From Algibacter miyuki (GTDB taxonomy: Bacteria; Bacteroidota; Bacteroidia; Flavobacteriales; Flavobacteriaceae), in assembly GCF_042427745.1 (NCBI RefSeq), contig NZ_JBHMFA010000001.1: 64,000 nucleotides of DNA. One strand, 5' to 3'. Below are positions 35,007-43,858 of this stretch, in pieces; position 1 is the stretch's first letter, and every line of letters begins with the position of its first letter. The notes below the pieces were generated by a model that saw only the letters and a list, made by a program, of their open reading frames with translations, was not told where the DNA came from and searched no databases. The position numbers and the translations under genes are program-made.

Positions 35007-37364
35007 ATGAAACATAAAATATTATTATTTATAAGCCTGTTTATTTGTATAACAAACCTAACAGCACAACAAATACATCAAGAAAGTTTCGAAGGTACCT
35101 CAGGTTATACTACCAGTGTGCCGTTCCAAAGTATCGGATCAGACCATTTTAACCGATTAACTGCCACTACATGGAATACTCAAGGAAATTGGGGAAATAC
35201 AGTTATGGGTAATCATGGTAGCTACTATATAGGTATAGAAGATCATGACGGGGCTGTATTGGTGACGGGAGAGCAGTGGGTTAAATTAGATCCAGTAAAT
35301 ATCTCGGGAGCATCAGATTTAAAAGTGAAAATTCGATTAGCAGCTCCTCGATCGGAACCTGGTTCTATTCGTTATGAAGTAGATGATTATGTTATAGTTG
35401 AGTGTAGAATAGACGGAGCGGCTTATGCTAAACTTGGAGAGTTTAGAGGAGTACCGAGTAATGGGTTTTATCATGATGTTAATCTAGATGGGGCTACAGG
35501 ATTCAATGATGATGTCTTGATGAATCAAAACATGGCAGATATCACTTACGATTTAAATACTATTTTAGACGGAAGCTTTAGTGGCTCAACTATAGAAATA
35601 CGAGTTAGGTTTAGTTTAGAAGGCTCTCATGAAGAAGTTGCTTTCGATGATATTCGAATAGACGGGACCGCTTCTGCTTGTTCTATTTCAGCATTATCTT
35701 CGGGTACACAAACGGCTTGCGATTCTGGTACCAACACGTATACGCAACAAGTTACAGTAACCTATAGTACAGCACCGGCATCGGGAACGTTATTGGTAAA
35801 TGGTCAGTCTTTTGCAATAACAAGTAGCCCACAAACAGTAACTTTAGTGGGTTTAGAGTCTGATGGAAATGCTGTTGATGTTTCTGCTTCATTTTCAGAG
35901 GATGCAGCTTGTACATTAATGCAAGCTGGATTATTTACAGCGCCAGCAAATTGCGAGCCACCTTGTAATATATCCAGTATAGTTGCGGGTAATCAATCGG
36001 CATGTTCTGGAAGTTCTAATAAATATGCACAAGAAGTTACGGTAACCTATAGCTACCCTCCTGCATCTGGCACTTTAGATATTGCAGGGCAATCATTTGC
36101 TATAACATCTAGTCCGCAAACAGTGTTATTAACTAATTTGGATGCCGACGGAAATGCTGTTGATATTACAGCTGCTTTTTCAGCAGATTCAGGATGTAGT
36201 TTAGTGGTTAATGGTTTGTTTACAGCGCCGGCTAGTTGTGCATCAGCTTGTACTTTTACAACCATAGTAAGTCAAGGTTTTGAAGCTGCCGATTATACAG
36301 GGTATACAACGAGTACACCTTTTTTTAACGATGGAGTGGATACTTTTTCTCGTGGGACTGATGCTGATTTCACCTTTGACATAACAGGGGAAGAAGGCAC
36401 AAACTATATTGGAATGGAAGATGTTACTGGCGAACAATGGTTAGAATTAGATGTTATAGATATTACACGAGTTCGAGGTATGTCTGTTAAATTAAAACTA
36501 GCCGCACCTAATACGATACCAACACGCTACGAAGAAACAGATCATGTTACCGTAGAGTATCAATTAGACGGTGCGGGGGCTTATGTTAAAATAGGTGAGT
36601 TTAGAGGTATTCCTGGAGGTGGTTCCTTTTACCACGATGTTAATTTAAATGGCGTAACTGGTACTGGAGACGATGTACAAATGACCGGTACTATGGCCGA
36701 TATTGTGTACGATTTAGATAATCTATCAGGTTTTGGTGTATCAGGAACGAGTATTAAAATTAGAGTTAGATTTAGTTTAGAAGACTCTCAGGAAGAAGTT
36801 GCTTTTGATGATATCCAATTGGTAGGTATGGTGCTAGACGATGCTTCATTTTCTTATGATGATTCATCTTATTGCGAAAACGGAAGTGATACAACACCTA
36901 CAATAACAGGTGAGCCCGGAGGAACGTTTACTTCTACTGCAGGCTTAAATATTAATGGTGTTACAGGTACTATCGATGTTTCGGAAAGTACAGTAGGAAC
37001 CTATGATGTGGTATATACAACTACGGGCAATTGTTCTTATTCTGAAACCGTATCGGTAACTATTGAAAGTGCTACGGTAGGAATTTGTTCTACATTAGAT
37101 ACAAACGATGTTGTTTTAAATGATCAAGTTTTACTTTATCCAAACCCCGTAACCGATGGTTTTATTATTATAAATAACAAAAGTAACAACGTTTTAAATA
37201 AAGCTGTGGTTTTTGATATATTAGGAAAAGAAGTGCAGGTTTTTCAATTGAAAAATAGTACAGATAATGAAACGCTTAGTTTATCTAACATTCAATCTGG
37301 AGTTTATTTATTGAAAATTTATTCTGAAGACAGTTCGGTAACTAAAAAGTTAATTATAAATTAA
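35007..37364 (+). CDS. Large secreted protein with duplicated domains and type IX sorting tail
   Basis: A 785-residue protein. A signal peptide (to about residue 20) is followed by a beta-rich domain (about 25-225), two tandem immunoglobulin-like repeats of roughly 95 residues (each with a QxVTVTYS segment, GQSFAITSSPQTV and GLFTAPA), a second copy of the first domain (about 420-610; compare GEFRGVPSNGFYHDVNLDG and the later GEFRGIPGGG), a short region, and a C-terminal Por/type IX sorting domain (LYPNPVTDGFIII to KKLIIN). The first domain resembles glycan-binding jelly rolls, but I cannot name it. It lies directly downstream of the three tail-collar genes and may be their surface partner. 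Confidence 0.85.
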   Translation: MKHKILLFISLFICITNLTAQQIHQESFEGTSGYTTSVPFQSIGSDHFNRLTATTWNTQGNWGNTVMGNHGSYYIGIEDHDGAVLVTGEQWVKLDPVNISGASDLKVKIRLAAPRSEPGSIRYEVDDYVIVECRIDGAAYAKLGEFRGVPSNGFYHDVNLDGATGFNDDVLMNQNMADITYDLNTILDGSFSGSTIEIRVRFSLEGSHEEVAFDDIRIDGTASACSISALSSGTQTACDSGTNTYTQQVTVTYSTAPASGTLLVNGQSFAITSSPQTVTLVGLESDGNAVDVSASFSEDAACTLMQAGLFTAPANCEPPCNISSIVAGNQSACSGSSNKYAQEVTVTYSYPPASGTLDIAGQSFAITSSPQTVLLTNLDADGNAVDITAAFSADSGCSLVVNGLFTAPASCASACTFTTIVSQGFEAADYTGYTTSTPFFNDGVDTFSRGTDADFTFDITGEEGTNYIGMEDVTGEQWLELDVIDITRVRGMSVKLKLAAPNTIPTRYEETDHVTVEYQLDGAGAYVKIGEFRGIPGGGSFYHDVNLNGVTGTGDDVQMTGTMADIVYDLDNLSGFGVSGTSIKIRVRFSLEDSQEEVAFDDIQLVGMVLDDASFSYDDSSYCENGSDTTPTITGEPGGTFTSTAGLNINGVTGTIDVSESTVGTYDVVYTTTGNCSYSETVSVTIESATVGICSTLDTNDVVLNDQVLLYPNPVTDGFIIINNKSNNVLNKAVVFDILGKEVQVFQLKNSTDNETLSLSNIQSGVYLLKIYSEDSSVTKKLIIN

Positions 37365-37390
37365 TGTATTAGTTGTATTTGAAAATATAG

Positions 37391-37425
37391 AAAACGCCTA
37401 AAATTTACTTTTAGGCGTTTTTTTT
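37391..37425. terminator. Bidirectional terminator
   Basis: AAAACGCCTAAAA (37391-37403) and TTTTAGGCGTTTT (37409-37421) form a perfect 13 bp stem followed by T residues. A-rich sequence on the other side means that it can also end transcripts from the convergent phosphoesterase gene. Confidence 0.9.
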
Positions 37426-37469
37426 ATTTTAGTTCGAAAGGTATTTAATGTATGATATCTATTTTTGAA

Positions 37470-38369
37470 CTAGGACGTTTTATAAGAGAGCAATGATCTA
37501 GGGCCTTCCAAAACAGATCTTATAATTTGCAAGGTACCGTCGTCTTTAGTCGCAATACTCCATTTTATAAGCGAAATTTCTCCATTTTCAATTTCTATCC
37601 CTGTAATACTTCTTGGATGTACACAGCTACCATCGTTAAAAAAAGCAATATCGCCCGGCTCAGGGAAACGCGGCCTGTGGGTATGGCCAACAACCGTTAG
37701 TAAATTGTTGTTTTCAGTAATCCAGTTTTTTGTTTTTCGTTCTACTTTTATTAATTCGGTATAGTTTTTTGCAGGGCTCGTAGGGTCTGCAATACCCATA
37801 ACATTTAAGGGTTTCCAAAGCACGCGTACCATAAATCGGCTCCATTTCCAAAACAGGAAATTCCACCAATCGGCTTGGTGGCCATGGGTTAAAAACACTT
37901 CTTGTCCTGTAGAGCAATGTTTCAAAATAATACCTTCGTGATAGATTATATCTTTAAACAACTCTTCATCTTTACCGGTTTTAGCGTCGAAATAGGTAGA
38001 TAAATGCTTTTTAACATAATCCGGATTTCTGTATACCATATCATGGTTTCCCCAAATCATATGAAGTCGCTCTTTTTTATGAAATGCTTTCAAAAGCATG
38101 TACACATTTTTGTGAGCATCTAAAATAGATTTAAACGATAAATTTTCCCAAAGTTCATCGCCATCACCAATTTCACAGTACTGAAAACCTTCAACAAAAT
38201 AATGTTTTAAGGCGTGGTAGTAAATATTTCTATTATTTGAGAAATCATCTGCAAAGCTATTGTCACCTCGGTGGCAATCACTAAAAAGTATAAATTTACT
38301 ATCATCGTCAAATTCAACGATTTTAGCATTTTTATAGGCGTTGTCTAATCTTTTTTTAGCTGAAAACAT
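37470..38369 (-). CDS. Calcineurin-like metallophosphoesterase, soluble
   Basis: A 299-residue protein with a complete dinuclear metal site: FSDCHRGDNSF near residue 28, GDGDELWE near 64, WGNHDMVYR near 105, LTHGHQADWW near 160 and VGHTHRPRF near 220. The GDGDELWE arrangement recalls LpxH-type UDP-diacylglucosamine hydrolases, but the protein is longer and the match is not close enough to assign that function. No signal peptide is present. It is monocistronic and shares a terminator with the convergent secreted-protein gene. Confidence 0.82.
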   Translation of the reverse strand: MFSAKKRLDNAYKNAKIVEFDDDSKFILFSDCHRGDNSFADDFSNNRNIYYHALKHYFVEGFQYCEIGDGDELWENLSFKSILDAHKNVYMLLKAFHKKERLHMIWGNHDMVYRNPDYVKKHLSTYFDAKTGKDEELFKDIIYHEGIILKHCSTGQEVFLTHGHQADWWNFLFWKWSRFMVRVLWKPLNVMGIADPTSPAKNYTELIKVERKTKNWITENNNLLTVVGHTHRPRFPEPGDIAFFNDGSCVHPRSITGIEIENGEISLIKWSIATKDDGTLQIIRSVLEGPRSLLSYKTS

Positions 38370-38428
38370 AAAGTAAATGTAAACAAATTTTCAGTTAGAA
38401 GGCGTGAAGATATGAAAACGTGCAACTG

Positions 38429-39607
38429 TTATTTAAAAGCATTCAAGCCTGTAACATCCAATCCGGTAATCAGTAAATGAATATCGTGGGTACCTTCATA
38501 AGTAATAACACTTTCAAGATTCATAGCGTGGCGCATAATAGAGTATTCGCCAGTAATTCCCATGCCACCGAGCATTTGTCGAGCCTCGCGAGCAATAGTA
38601 ATTGCCATATCAACATTGTTGCGTTTTGCCATAGATATTTGTGCGGATGTGGCTTTATCTTCATTACGTAAAACTCCTAAACGCCAAGTTAAAAGTTGGG
38701 CTTTGGTGATTTCGGTAATCATTTCGGCTAGTTTTTTTTGCTGTAACTGAAATTGCCCAATAGGTTTCCCAAACTGAATACGTTCCTTACTATAGCGTAA
38801 AGCCGTATCATAACAATCCATAGCAGCACCAATGGCACCCCAAGCAATACCATAACGTGCAGAATCTAAACACCCTAAAGGCGCACCTAAACCAGATTTG
38901 TTGGGTAATAAATTTTCCTTCGGAATTTTAACATTGTCAAAAATTAGTTCACCAGTAGCCGAAGCTCTTAACGACCATTTATTATGCGTTTCAGGAGTAG
39001 AAAAACCTTCCATGCCACGTTCCACAAGTAAGCCATGAATACGTCCACTTTCATCTTTAGCCCAAACCACAGCAACTTGAGCAAAAGGCGCATTCGAAAT
39101 CCACATTTTGGCACCATTCAACAAATAATGATCGCCTTTATCTTTAAAGTTAGTTACCATTCCCGAAGGATTACTACCATGGTCGGGTTCGGTTAATCCA
39201 AAACAACCCATCCATTCTCCACTAGCTAGTTTCGGTAAATATTTTTGACGTTGTGCTTCATTACCATACTTCCATATTGGGTACATCACTAAAGAGGATT
39301 GTACCGAAGCTGTTGAACGCACACCAGAATCGCCACGTTCAATTTCTTGCATAATTAAACCGTAGCTTATTTGGTCCAAACCGGCGCCACCATATTCCAA
39401 AGGGATGTATGGTCCGAAGGCTCCAATTTCTGCTAAACCACCTATTATTTGTTTAGGGAACTCTGCTTTTTGAGCATATTCTTCTATAATTGGAGAAACG
39501 TCGCGTTTTACCCAAGCTCTGGCGGTATCGCGAACTAATTTGTGTTCGTCGGATAGTAAATCGTCTAAATTATAATAATCGGGAGCTTCAAATAAATCTG
39601 GTTTCAT
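38429..39607 (-). CDS. gcdH: Glutaryl-CoA dehydrogenase (acyl-CoA dehydrogenase family)
   Basis: A 392-residue flavoprotein that resembles human glutaryl-CoA dehydrogenase along its whole length, including SVQSSLVM, CFGLTEPDHGSNPS, KWSLRASATGEL, ARYGIAWG and RHAMNLESV. The catalytic Glu lies in the TYEGTHD motif near residue 370. The enzyme oxidises and decarboxylates glutaryl-CoA to crotonyl-CoA in lysine and tryptophan breakdown, passing electrons to ETF. It stands alone; 226 bases upstream of the start contain nothing recognisable. Other acyl-CoA dehydrogenases are less similar, so the specific call is fairly secure. Confidence 0.9.
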   Translation of the reverse strand: MKPDLFEAPDYYNLDDLLSDEHKLVRDTARAWVKRDVSPIIEEYAQKAEFPKQIIGGLAEIGAFGPYIPLEYGGAGLDQISYGLIMQEIERGDSGVRSTASVQSSLVMYPIWKYGNEAQRQKYLPKLASGEWMGCFGLTEPDHGSNPSGMVTNFKDKGDHYLLNGAKMWISNAPFAQVAVVWAKDESGRIHGLLVERGMEGFSTPETHNKWSLRASATGELIFDNVKIPKENLLPNKSGLGAPLGCLDSARYGIAWGAIGAAMDCYDTALRYSKERIQFGKPIGQFQLQQKKLAEMITEITKAQLLTWRLGVLRNEDKATSAQISMAKRNNVDMAITIAREARQMLGGMGITGEYSIMRHAMNLESVITYEGTHDIHLLITGLDVTGLNAFK

Positions 39608-39833
39608 AGCTAAGATTTATGTTTTATTCGAAGTTTAAAAGGCGTTTGAAATAGAATTAAATGTCCGATTTTCAAAATGAAGGTATTGAAAAAGAGATCC
39701 ATTCTCAGGAATTTAAACTTTCGAAAAGTTTAATAATCCGTCTATAACACTTTTAAATAAATACTGAAAAACTCTTTTTTTTAAGAATAAAACAATTTAT
39801 GCTATCAAATTTAAAGAATAATTAGCAAAGCAA

Positions 39834-40547
39834 TTACATTTTTAAGTAAAAATCTTGAGTCAGATTAATGTATTCTGGAGTATATTGATGCCTTTCGGTT
39901 TCAATAATAAGTTCTGTAGTCGTGGTTTCGCTTTCGCGGAAGGAAAACGCTAGCATACTTCGTTTAACTTCAGTTTCAGGATTACCTTTAACACGACAGA
40001 TTCTATTAGGAAATAAAAGGAAATTATTTGCTAGTTTAATAAAATTTTCTTCCTCATTAAAAGGAATAATAACATTGAAGCTTCCTTCTGGAGATAATAA
40101 AATAGAAACACTTTCTAATAAATGATTAAAAGGCATGGCATCCTGAAAACGTGCTAAATCTCGCGATTCATTTTCAGTTTTGTAATCTTCAGCATAAAAG
40201 GGCGGATTACAAATTATTAAATCATATTCATCATCGATTTCTTCGGCAAACTCTTCTAAAGACGCATGATAACAAAACAAACGATCGCCCCATGGTGATA
40301 GTTCAAAATTATCTACACATTGTTCGTAAGCATCATCATCAATCTCAATAGCATCAATAACTTCAGCACCAATGCGTTGTGCAAGCATTAATGCTAAAAC
40401 CCCCGTTCCGGCACCAATATCTAAAATGGCAAACGGATTGGTTTCAAGGCTAGCCCATGCACCAAGCAATACGCCATCGGTACCAATTTTCATGGCACAT
40501 TGGTCTTGATTAACGCTAAACTCTTTGAATTGGAATGGCTTGCTCAT
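39834..40547 (-). CDS. trmN6: tRNA1(Val) (adenine(37)-N6)-methyltransferase
   Basis: A 237-residue methyltransferase with the TrmN6/YfiC layout: an FKEFSVNQDQCAMKIGTDG opening that includes the typical M-K-I-G-T-D-G segment, motif I DIGAGTGVLALML near residues 44-56, and the catalytic NPPFY near 115-119 used for exocyclic adenine nitrogens. It methylates A37 of tRNA-Val in relatives. The gene follows rimM on the same strand with a gap of about 36 bases, where many bacteria have trmD, so a tRNA or ribosome maturation operon is likely. Confidence 0.88.
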   Translation of the reverse strand: MSKPFQFKEFSVNQDQCAMKIGTDGVLLGAWASLETNPFAILDIGAGTGVLALMLAQRIGAEVIDAIEIDDDAYEQCVDNFELSPWGDRLFCYHASLEEFAEEIDDEYDLIICNPPFYAEDYKTENESRDLARFQDAMPFNHLLESVSILLSPEGSFNVIIPFNEEENFIKLANNFLLFPNRICRVKGNPETEVKRSMLAFSFRESETTTTELIIETERHQYTPEYINLTQDFYLKM

Positions 40548-40583
40548 AAAAAATGGTTCTTTTGAAAAGATTTAAGATAGAAT

Positions 40584-41114
40584 TTATTCTTCTAGGTATA
40601 AATCAATTAAACCTTCTGGGGTTTCCACCAAAATAGTTTTGTTTTTGCGATCTACTTTATTGATAAACTCATCGTTCATGGGTATTAAAATTTCAATACC
40701 ATCTCGGTCTATTTCAAAAAGCGATTGCGCTGTAGAATCGTTTATAGATTTTATAGTGCCTACGGTTCCAAAGTTGACATCTTCAACAGTAAAACCTATC
40801 ACTTCATGAAAATAGAATTTATCACCTTCTAATTTTGGTAACAAGTCTAGGGGCAAGTAAAGACCGCTTTTCATAATGGCATCAGCATCGGCTTCTTCAT
40901 CAACATCTTCAAATTTTATCCGAAGTAGTTCAGATTTGTGTAATTGTGAGCTTTCAATAAAAAAAGGCACCAAATTATTCCGAAGTTCTAAAAATATAGC
41001 ATCTAAGTTTTCATAAATAGCAGGTTCGTCGGTATCCAGTTTAGCTAAAACTTCACCTTTAAAACTGTATTTTTTTACAATTTTACCTAAGTAAAAACAA
41101 TCTTCTTTTTTCAT
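40584..41114 (-). CDS. rimM: 16S rRNA processing protein RimM
   Basis: With the ATG at 41114 the protein has 176 residues, beginning MKKEDCFYLGKIVKKYSFKG as expected for RimM (the open frame extends 17 codons further upstream, without resemblance to the family). The N-terminal domain is followed by a PRC-barrel segment (KFYFHEVIGFTVEDVN) and the C-terminal VETPEGLIDLYL. RimM binds ribosomal protein S19 during 30S assembly. It lies downstream of rpsP, from which it is separated by a terminator-like hairpin. Confidence 0.94.
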   Translation of the reverse strand: MKKEDCFYLGKIVKKYSFKGEVLAKLDTDEPAIYENLDAIFLELRNNLVPFFIESSQLHKSELLRIKFEDVDEEADADAIMKSGLYLPLDLLPKLEGDKFYFHEVIGFTVEDVNFGTVGTIKSINDSTAQSLFEIDRDGIEILIPMNDEFINKVDRKNKTILVETPEGLIDLYLEE

Positions 41115-41254
41115 GGAATGGTTGGTTTTTTTTATTTCCGCGAAGGCGAAAACCTCACTTAACAAATGAGAATCAAAAGTAATTAAATTTTATAATTAAA
41201 AGTGTGCGTAATTTAATAGGATTATTTTCTGAAACGTTAATTCTAGAAAATAAA

Positions 41255-41280
41255 AAACTCCGATATTGCTATCGGAGTTT
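41255..41280 (-). terminator. Hairpin between rpsP and rimM (terminator or attenuator)
   Basis: AAACTCCGATA and TATCGGAGTTT form a perfect 11 bp stem with a 4-base loop; on the minus strand it is followed by a T-rich run. It lies 25 bases downstream of rpsP and before rimM. Partial termination here would lower RimM relative to the highly expressed S16. Confidence 0.85.
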
Positions 41281-41304
41281 AAAAGTATAAAAAATTTTGT
41301 TTTT

Positions 41305-41820
41305 TTATTCTTCTTCGTTTGATGCTTCCGCTTCAACTTCAGGGGCAGCTTCTTCAGCTACTTCTTCAACAGCTGGAGTTGCCGCAGCAATTCTAGCTTC
41401 GTTAACCGCTTTTTCTGCTGCAAATGCATCAGCTTTAGCTTTTGCTTCCGCTTCAGATAAACCATCAGCTTTCGCTTGAACTTTTCCTGTTTTTTCTTCT
41501 AACCAAGCTGCAAATTTTGCTTCTGCTTGCTCTTCAGTTAAAGCTCCTTTTCTAACACCACCGGCAAGGTGATTTTTAAGTAAAGCGCCTTTGTAAGACA
41601 ATAAAGTTTTTGCTGTATCGGTTGGTTGTGCACCGTTTTGTAACCATGTTACAGCGCCATCAACGTTTAATTCAACAGTTGCTGGGTTTGTGTTTGGATT
41701 GTAGACACCTAATTTCTCTAAGTATTTACCGTCTCTTTTTGATCTTGCATCGGCTGCAACGATCCAGTAAAAAGGTTTTCCTTTTTTACCGTGTCTTTGT
41801 AATCTGATTTTTACTGGCAT
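41305..41820 (-). CDS. rpsP: 30S ribosomal protein S16 with long acidic C-terminal extension
   Basis: A 171-residue protein. The first 80 residues are canonical S16 (MPVKIRLQRHGKKGKPFYW, then GKYLEKLGVYNP). The remaining 90 residues, rich in Ala, Glu and Lys and ending in a very acidic tail, have no counterpart in the roughly 82-residue E. coli protein; such extensions are common in Bacteroidota S16. It belongs to the small ribosomal subunit. It heads the rpsP-rimM unit, with a -7 element at 41868-41875 and a small leader hairpin. Confidence 0.97.
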   Translation of the reverse strand: MPVKIRLQRHGKKGKPFYWIVAADARSKRDGKYLEKLGVYNPNTNPATVELNVDGAVTWLQNGAQPTDTAKTLLSYKGALLKNHLAGGVRKGALTEEQAEAKFAAWLEEKTGKVQAKADGLSEAEAKAKADAFAAEKAVNEARIAAATPAVEEVAEEAAPEVEAEASNEEE

Positions 41821-41836
41821 AATAATTAATTAATTG

Positions 41837-41875
41837 AGGTTCGCGACCTCGGTTATTAATAAGGGCGCAAAGATA
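41837..41875 (-). promoter_or_regulatory. rpsP promoter -7 element and leader hairpin
   Basis: On the minus strand TATCTTTG (41875-41868) matches TAnnTTTG. Between it and the rpsP start codon GAGGT and ACCTC form a small 5 bp hairpin with loop CGCGA. The hairpin is a candidate site for ribosomal-protein feedback, but it is short. Confidence 0.45.
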
Positions 41876-41938
41876 CTATAAAAATTTAATTATCAGCTTA
41901 TTATTTCTTTTGAAATTACTCTAAAATTGATTCGTTTG

Positions 41939-43009
41939 TTAGAAAAGTAAACAAACAGGCGTTGGCACAGCGTAATCCTTTAAAAATGTGAGTTTTCCTG
42001 AAACCAAATCGATACTAAAAACAGCTATATTATTACTTCTTCTATTGGCCACAAGTACAAATTTACCTGTTGGGTCTAAAGTAAAGTTTCTTGGCCAATC
42101 TCCGTGCACACTTATATTTTGAATTTTATCAATGGTTCCCGTTTTTGTGTTTCGTTTAAAAACAACAATAGAGTTTTCGCCACGGTTAGAACCATATAAA
42201 AAGCGCTCGTCTTTAGATAAATGGATGTCTGCACAAGCATTTTTTCCGTTATAGTTTTCATCTAAAGTAGAATCGTGATCAATTTGTTCAAATTTATTTT
42301 TTGTTCTTTTAACCGTTGTTATCGAGCTTCCGTGTTCGTTAATAATATAAATATACTTTCCATTTTTACTAATACAAAAGTGGCGTGGTCCAGGATTACC
42401 TTCCATTTCTACAATAGCAGAAGTTTTTAATTTATATGCATCTTCCTTTAATTGATATTGGTATACGGCGTTACGCCCTAAATCGGCAACAAACAAATCT
42501 TTTTTATAAAATTGAGCAGAATGGGCATGCGATTTTTCAGAAGCGGCGTTATGATCGAAAATCTGAGAAGCTTCATTTAAACTACCATCTTTATTGATGT
42601 CGAATAAAGAAACCGTGCCACTTGTATAGTTGGAAACGACAGCTTTTTTTCCTTTTTTATCAATAGAGATATGGCAAGCAGCAGTGCCATGCGCTTTTGC
42701 GCTATTGATATTAGCAAGAGTTCCATTATCTAAAATTTTATAAGATGAAACATAATCGCCTTCAGTTCCAGTTTCAGCTCTGTTTACAGCATAAATATAT
42801 TTTCTGTCTGCCGAATAAGATAGAAAAGTAGGACTCGATGCTTTTATGGCTAACGTTTTATTGCTTAATTCTCCTGTTTCCGTATTGAATTCAAGTTTAT
42901 ATATGCCTTCACTGTCGCCTGCGGTGTATGTGCCTACATAAAGCGGCGTATTTTGAGCGTAAAAATTGAAAAAGGATAGTGATGCGAATATTAAAAGAAT
43001 TGATTTCAT
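41939..43009 (-). CDS. Exported lactonase-family beta-propeller protein
   Basis: A 356-residue protein with a signal peptide (cleaved near NFYAQ, residue 19) and a seven-bladed propeller of the lactonase/6-phosphogluconolactonase family. Characteristic segments are YVGTYTAGDSEGIY near the start, KGKKAVVSNYTSGTVSLF, a PRHFCISKNGKYIYIINE segment and ANRRSNNIAVF near the end. Cytosolic members hydrolyse 6-phosphogluconolactone, but the signal peptide makes a periplasmic sugar lactonase or binding role more likely here. It is monocistronic. Confidence 0.85.
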   Translation of the reverse strand: MKSILLIFASLSFFNFYAQNTPLYVGTYTAGDSEGIYKLEFNTETGELSNKTLAIKASSPTFLSYSADRKYIYAVNRAETGTEGDYVSSYKILDNGTLANINSAKAHGTAACHISIDKKGKKAVVSNYTSGTVSLFDINKDGSLNEASQIFDHNAASEKSHAHSAQFYKKDLFVADLGRNAVYQYQLKEDAYKLKTSAIVEMEGNPGPRHFCISKNGKYIYIINEHGSSITTVKRTKNKFEQIDHDSTLDENYNGKNACADIHLSKDERFLYGSNRGENSIVVFKRNTKTGTIDKIQNISVHGDWPRNFTLDPTGKFVLVANRRSNNIAVFSIDLVSGKLTFLKDYAVPTPVCLLF

Positions 43010-43212
43010 AGTTTTATGTTGGGTTTTAGAATTTTAAATTTATGCTAAATTATAATAAAATATATTGCTAACTGTTAACTATTCTTAATGTAAACATAAA
43101 TACTGTTAAATGGCTTGACAACAGCGGTTTTATTGGTTATATTAGAAGTGTACGATGTGATACAATAGGCATCTTAAAAGAATTTATTGAAATTTAAAAT
43201 GAAAAAGATAAC

Positions 43213-43662
43213 ATGAATTATACTGAAGAAATTTCAAAGAAGTTAAACAATTTATTAATTAAAAATTATGATGCCGAAAAAGGGTATTTAAACGCGATTG
43301 ATAATATTGAAGACAATAGATTAAAAATGTTTTTTAAACGTCGCGTTTCAGAACGTAGTGCGTTTGCCGACGAATTAAGAACGGAAATATTGCGTTATGG
43401 AGAGTTCCCCGAAAATGACGGAAGTATTAAAGGCGTTGTGCATAGAAATTGGGCCACTTTAAAATCGGCCATGAGTTCTAATAATGAGGAAACTATTTTA
43501 GAAGAAACCATTCGTGGTGAAAAAGCAAGCTTGGAAGAGTATAATAATATTTTAAAAGATAGAAATTTACCACCAAGTATCGATGCGTTGTTGTATAAAC
43601 ATAAAAATGCCATACAAGCATCTATTAACACCGAAAAATCATATAAAGAAATGGTGTCATAA
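43213..43662 (+). CDS. PA2169-family four-helix-bundle protein
   Basis: A 149-residue all-helical protein without signal peptide. It resembles the PA2169/DUF2383 family, ferritin-like four-helix bundles with conserved acidic and aromatic residues; recognisable parts are LNNLLIKNYDAEKGY near the start and HRNWATLKSAM in the middle. Members are often stress-linked, and a metal or binding role is suspected but not shown. It is a single gene ending at a strong terminator. Confidence 0.8.
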   Translation: MNYTEEISKKLNNLLIKNYDAEKGYLNAIDNIEDNRLKMFFKRRVSERSAFADELRTEILRYGEFPENDGSIKGVVHRNWATLKSAMSSNNEETILEETIRGEKASLEEYNNILKDRNLPPSIDALLYKHKNAIQASINTEKSYKEMVS

Positions 43663-43683
43663 ATATTTAGTGTTAAATAATAT

Positions 43684-43714
43684 AAGAGCAATCTAGACGG
43701 GTTGCTCTTTTTTT
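43684..43714 (+). terminator. Rho-independent terminator after the PA2169-family gene
   Basis: AAGAGCAA (43684-43691) and TTGCTCTT (43702-43709) form a perfect 8 bp stem with a 10-base loop, followed by a run of T residues. Confidence 0.9.
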
Positions 43715-43858
43715 GTTTAAAACTCTTTGCGGCTTCAATCCAAAAAAGAAAATATTATCTGTATTTTTATACACTTTTTCTACTCAAATTTTCTTTTCGA
43801 AGTGAAGGAAATAAACTAGAGGTTAAACCATTTAACGTCAAATAATTAAACAACAAGG

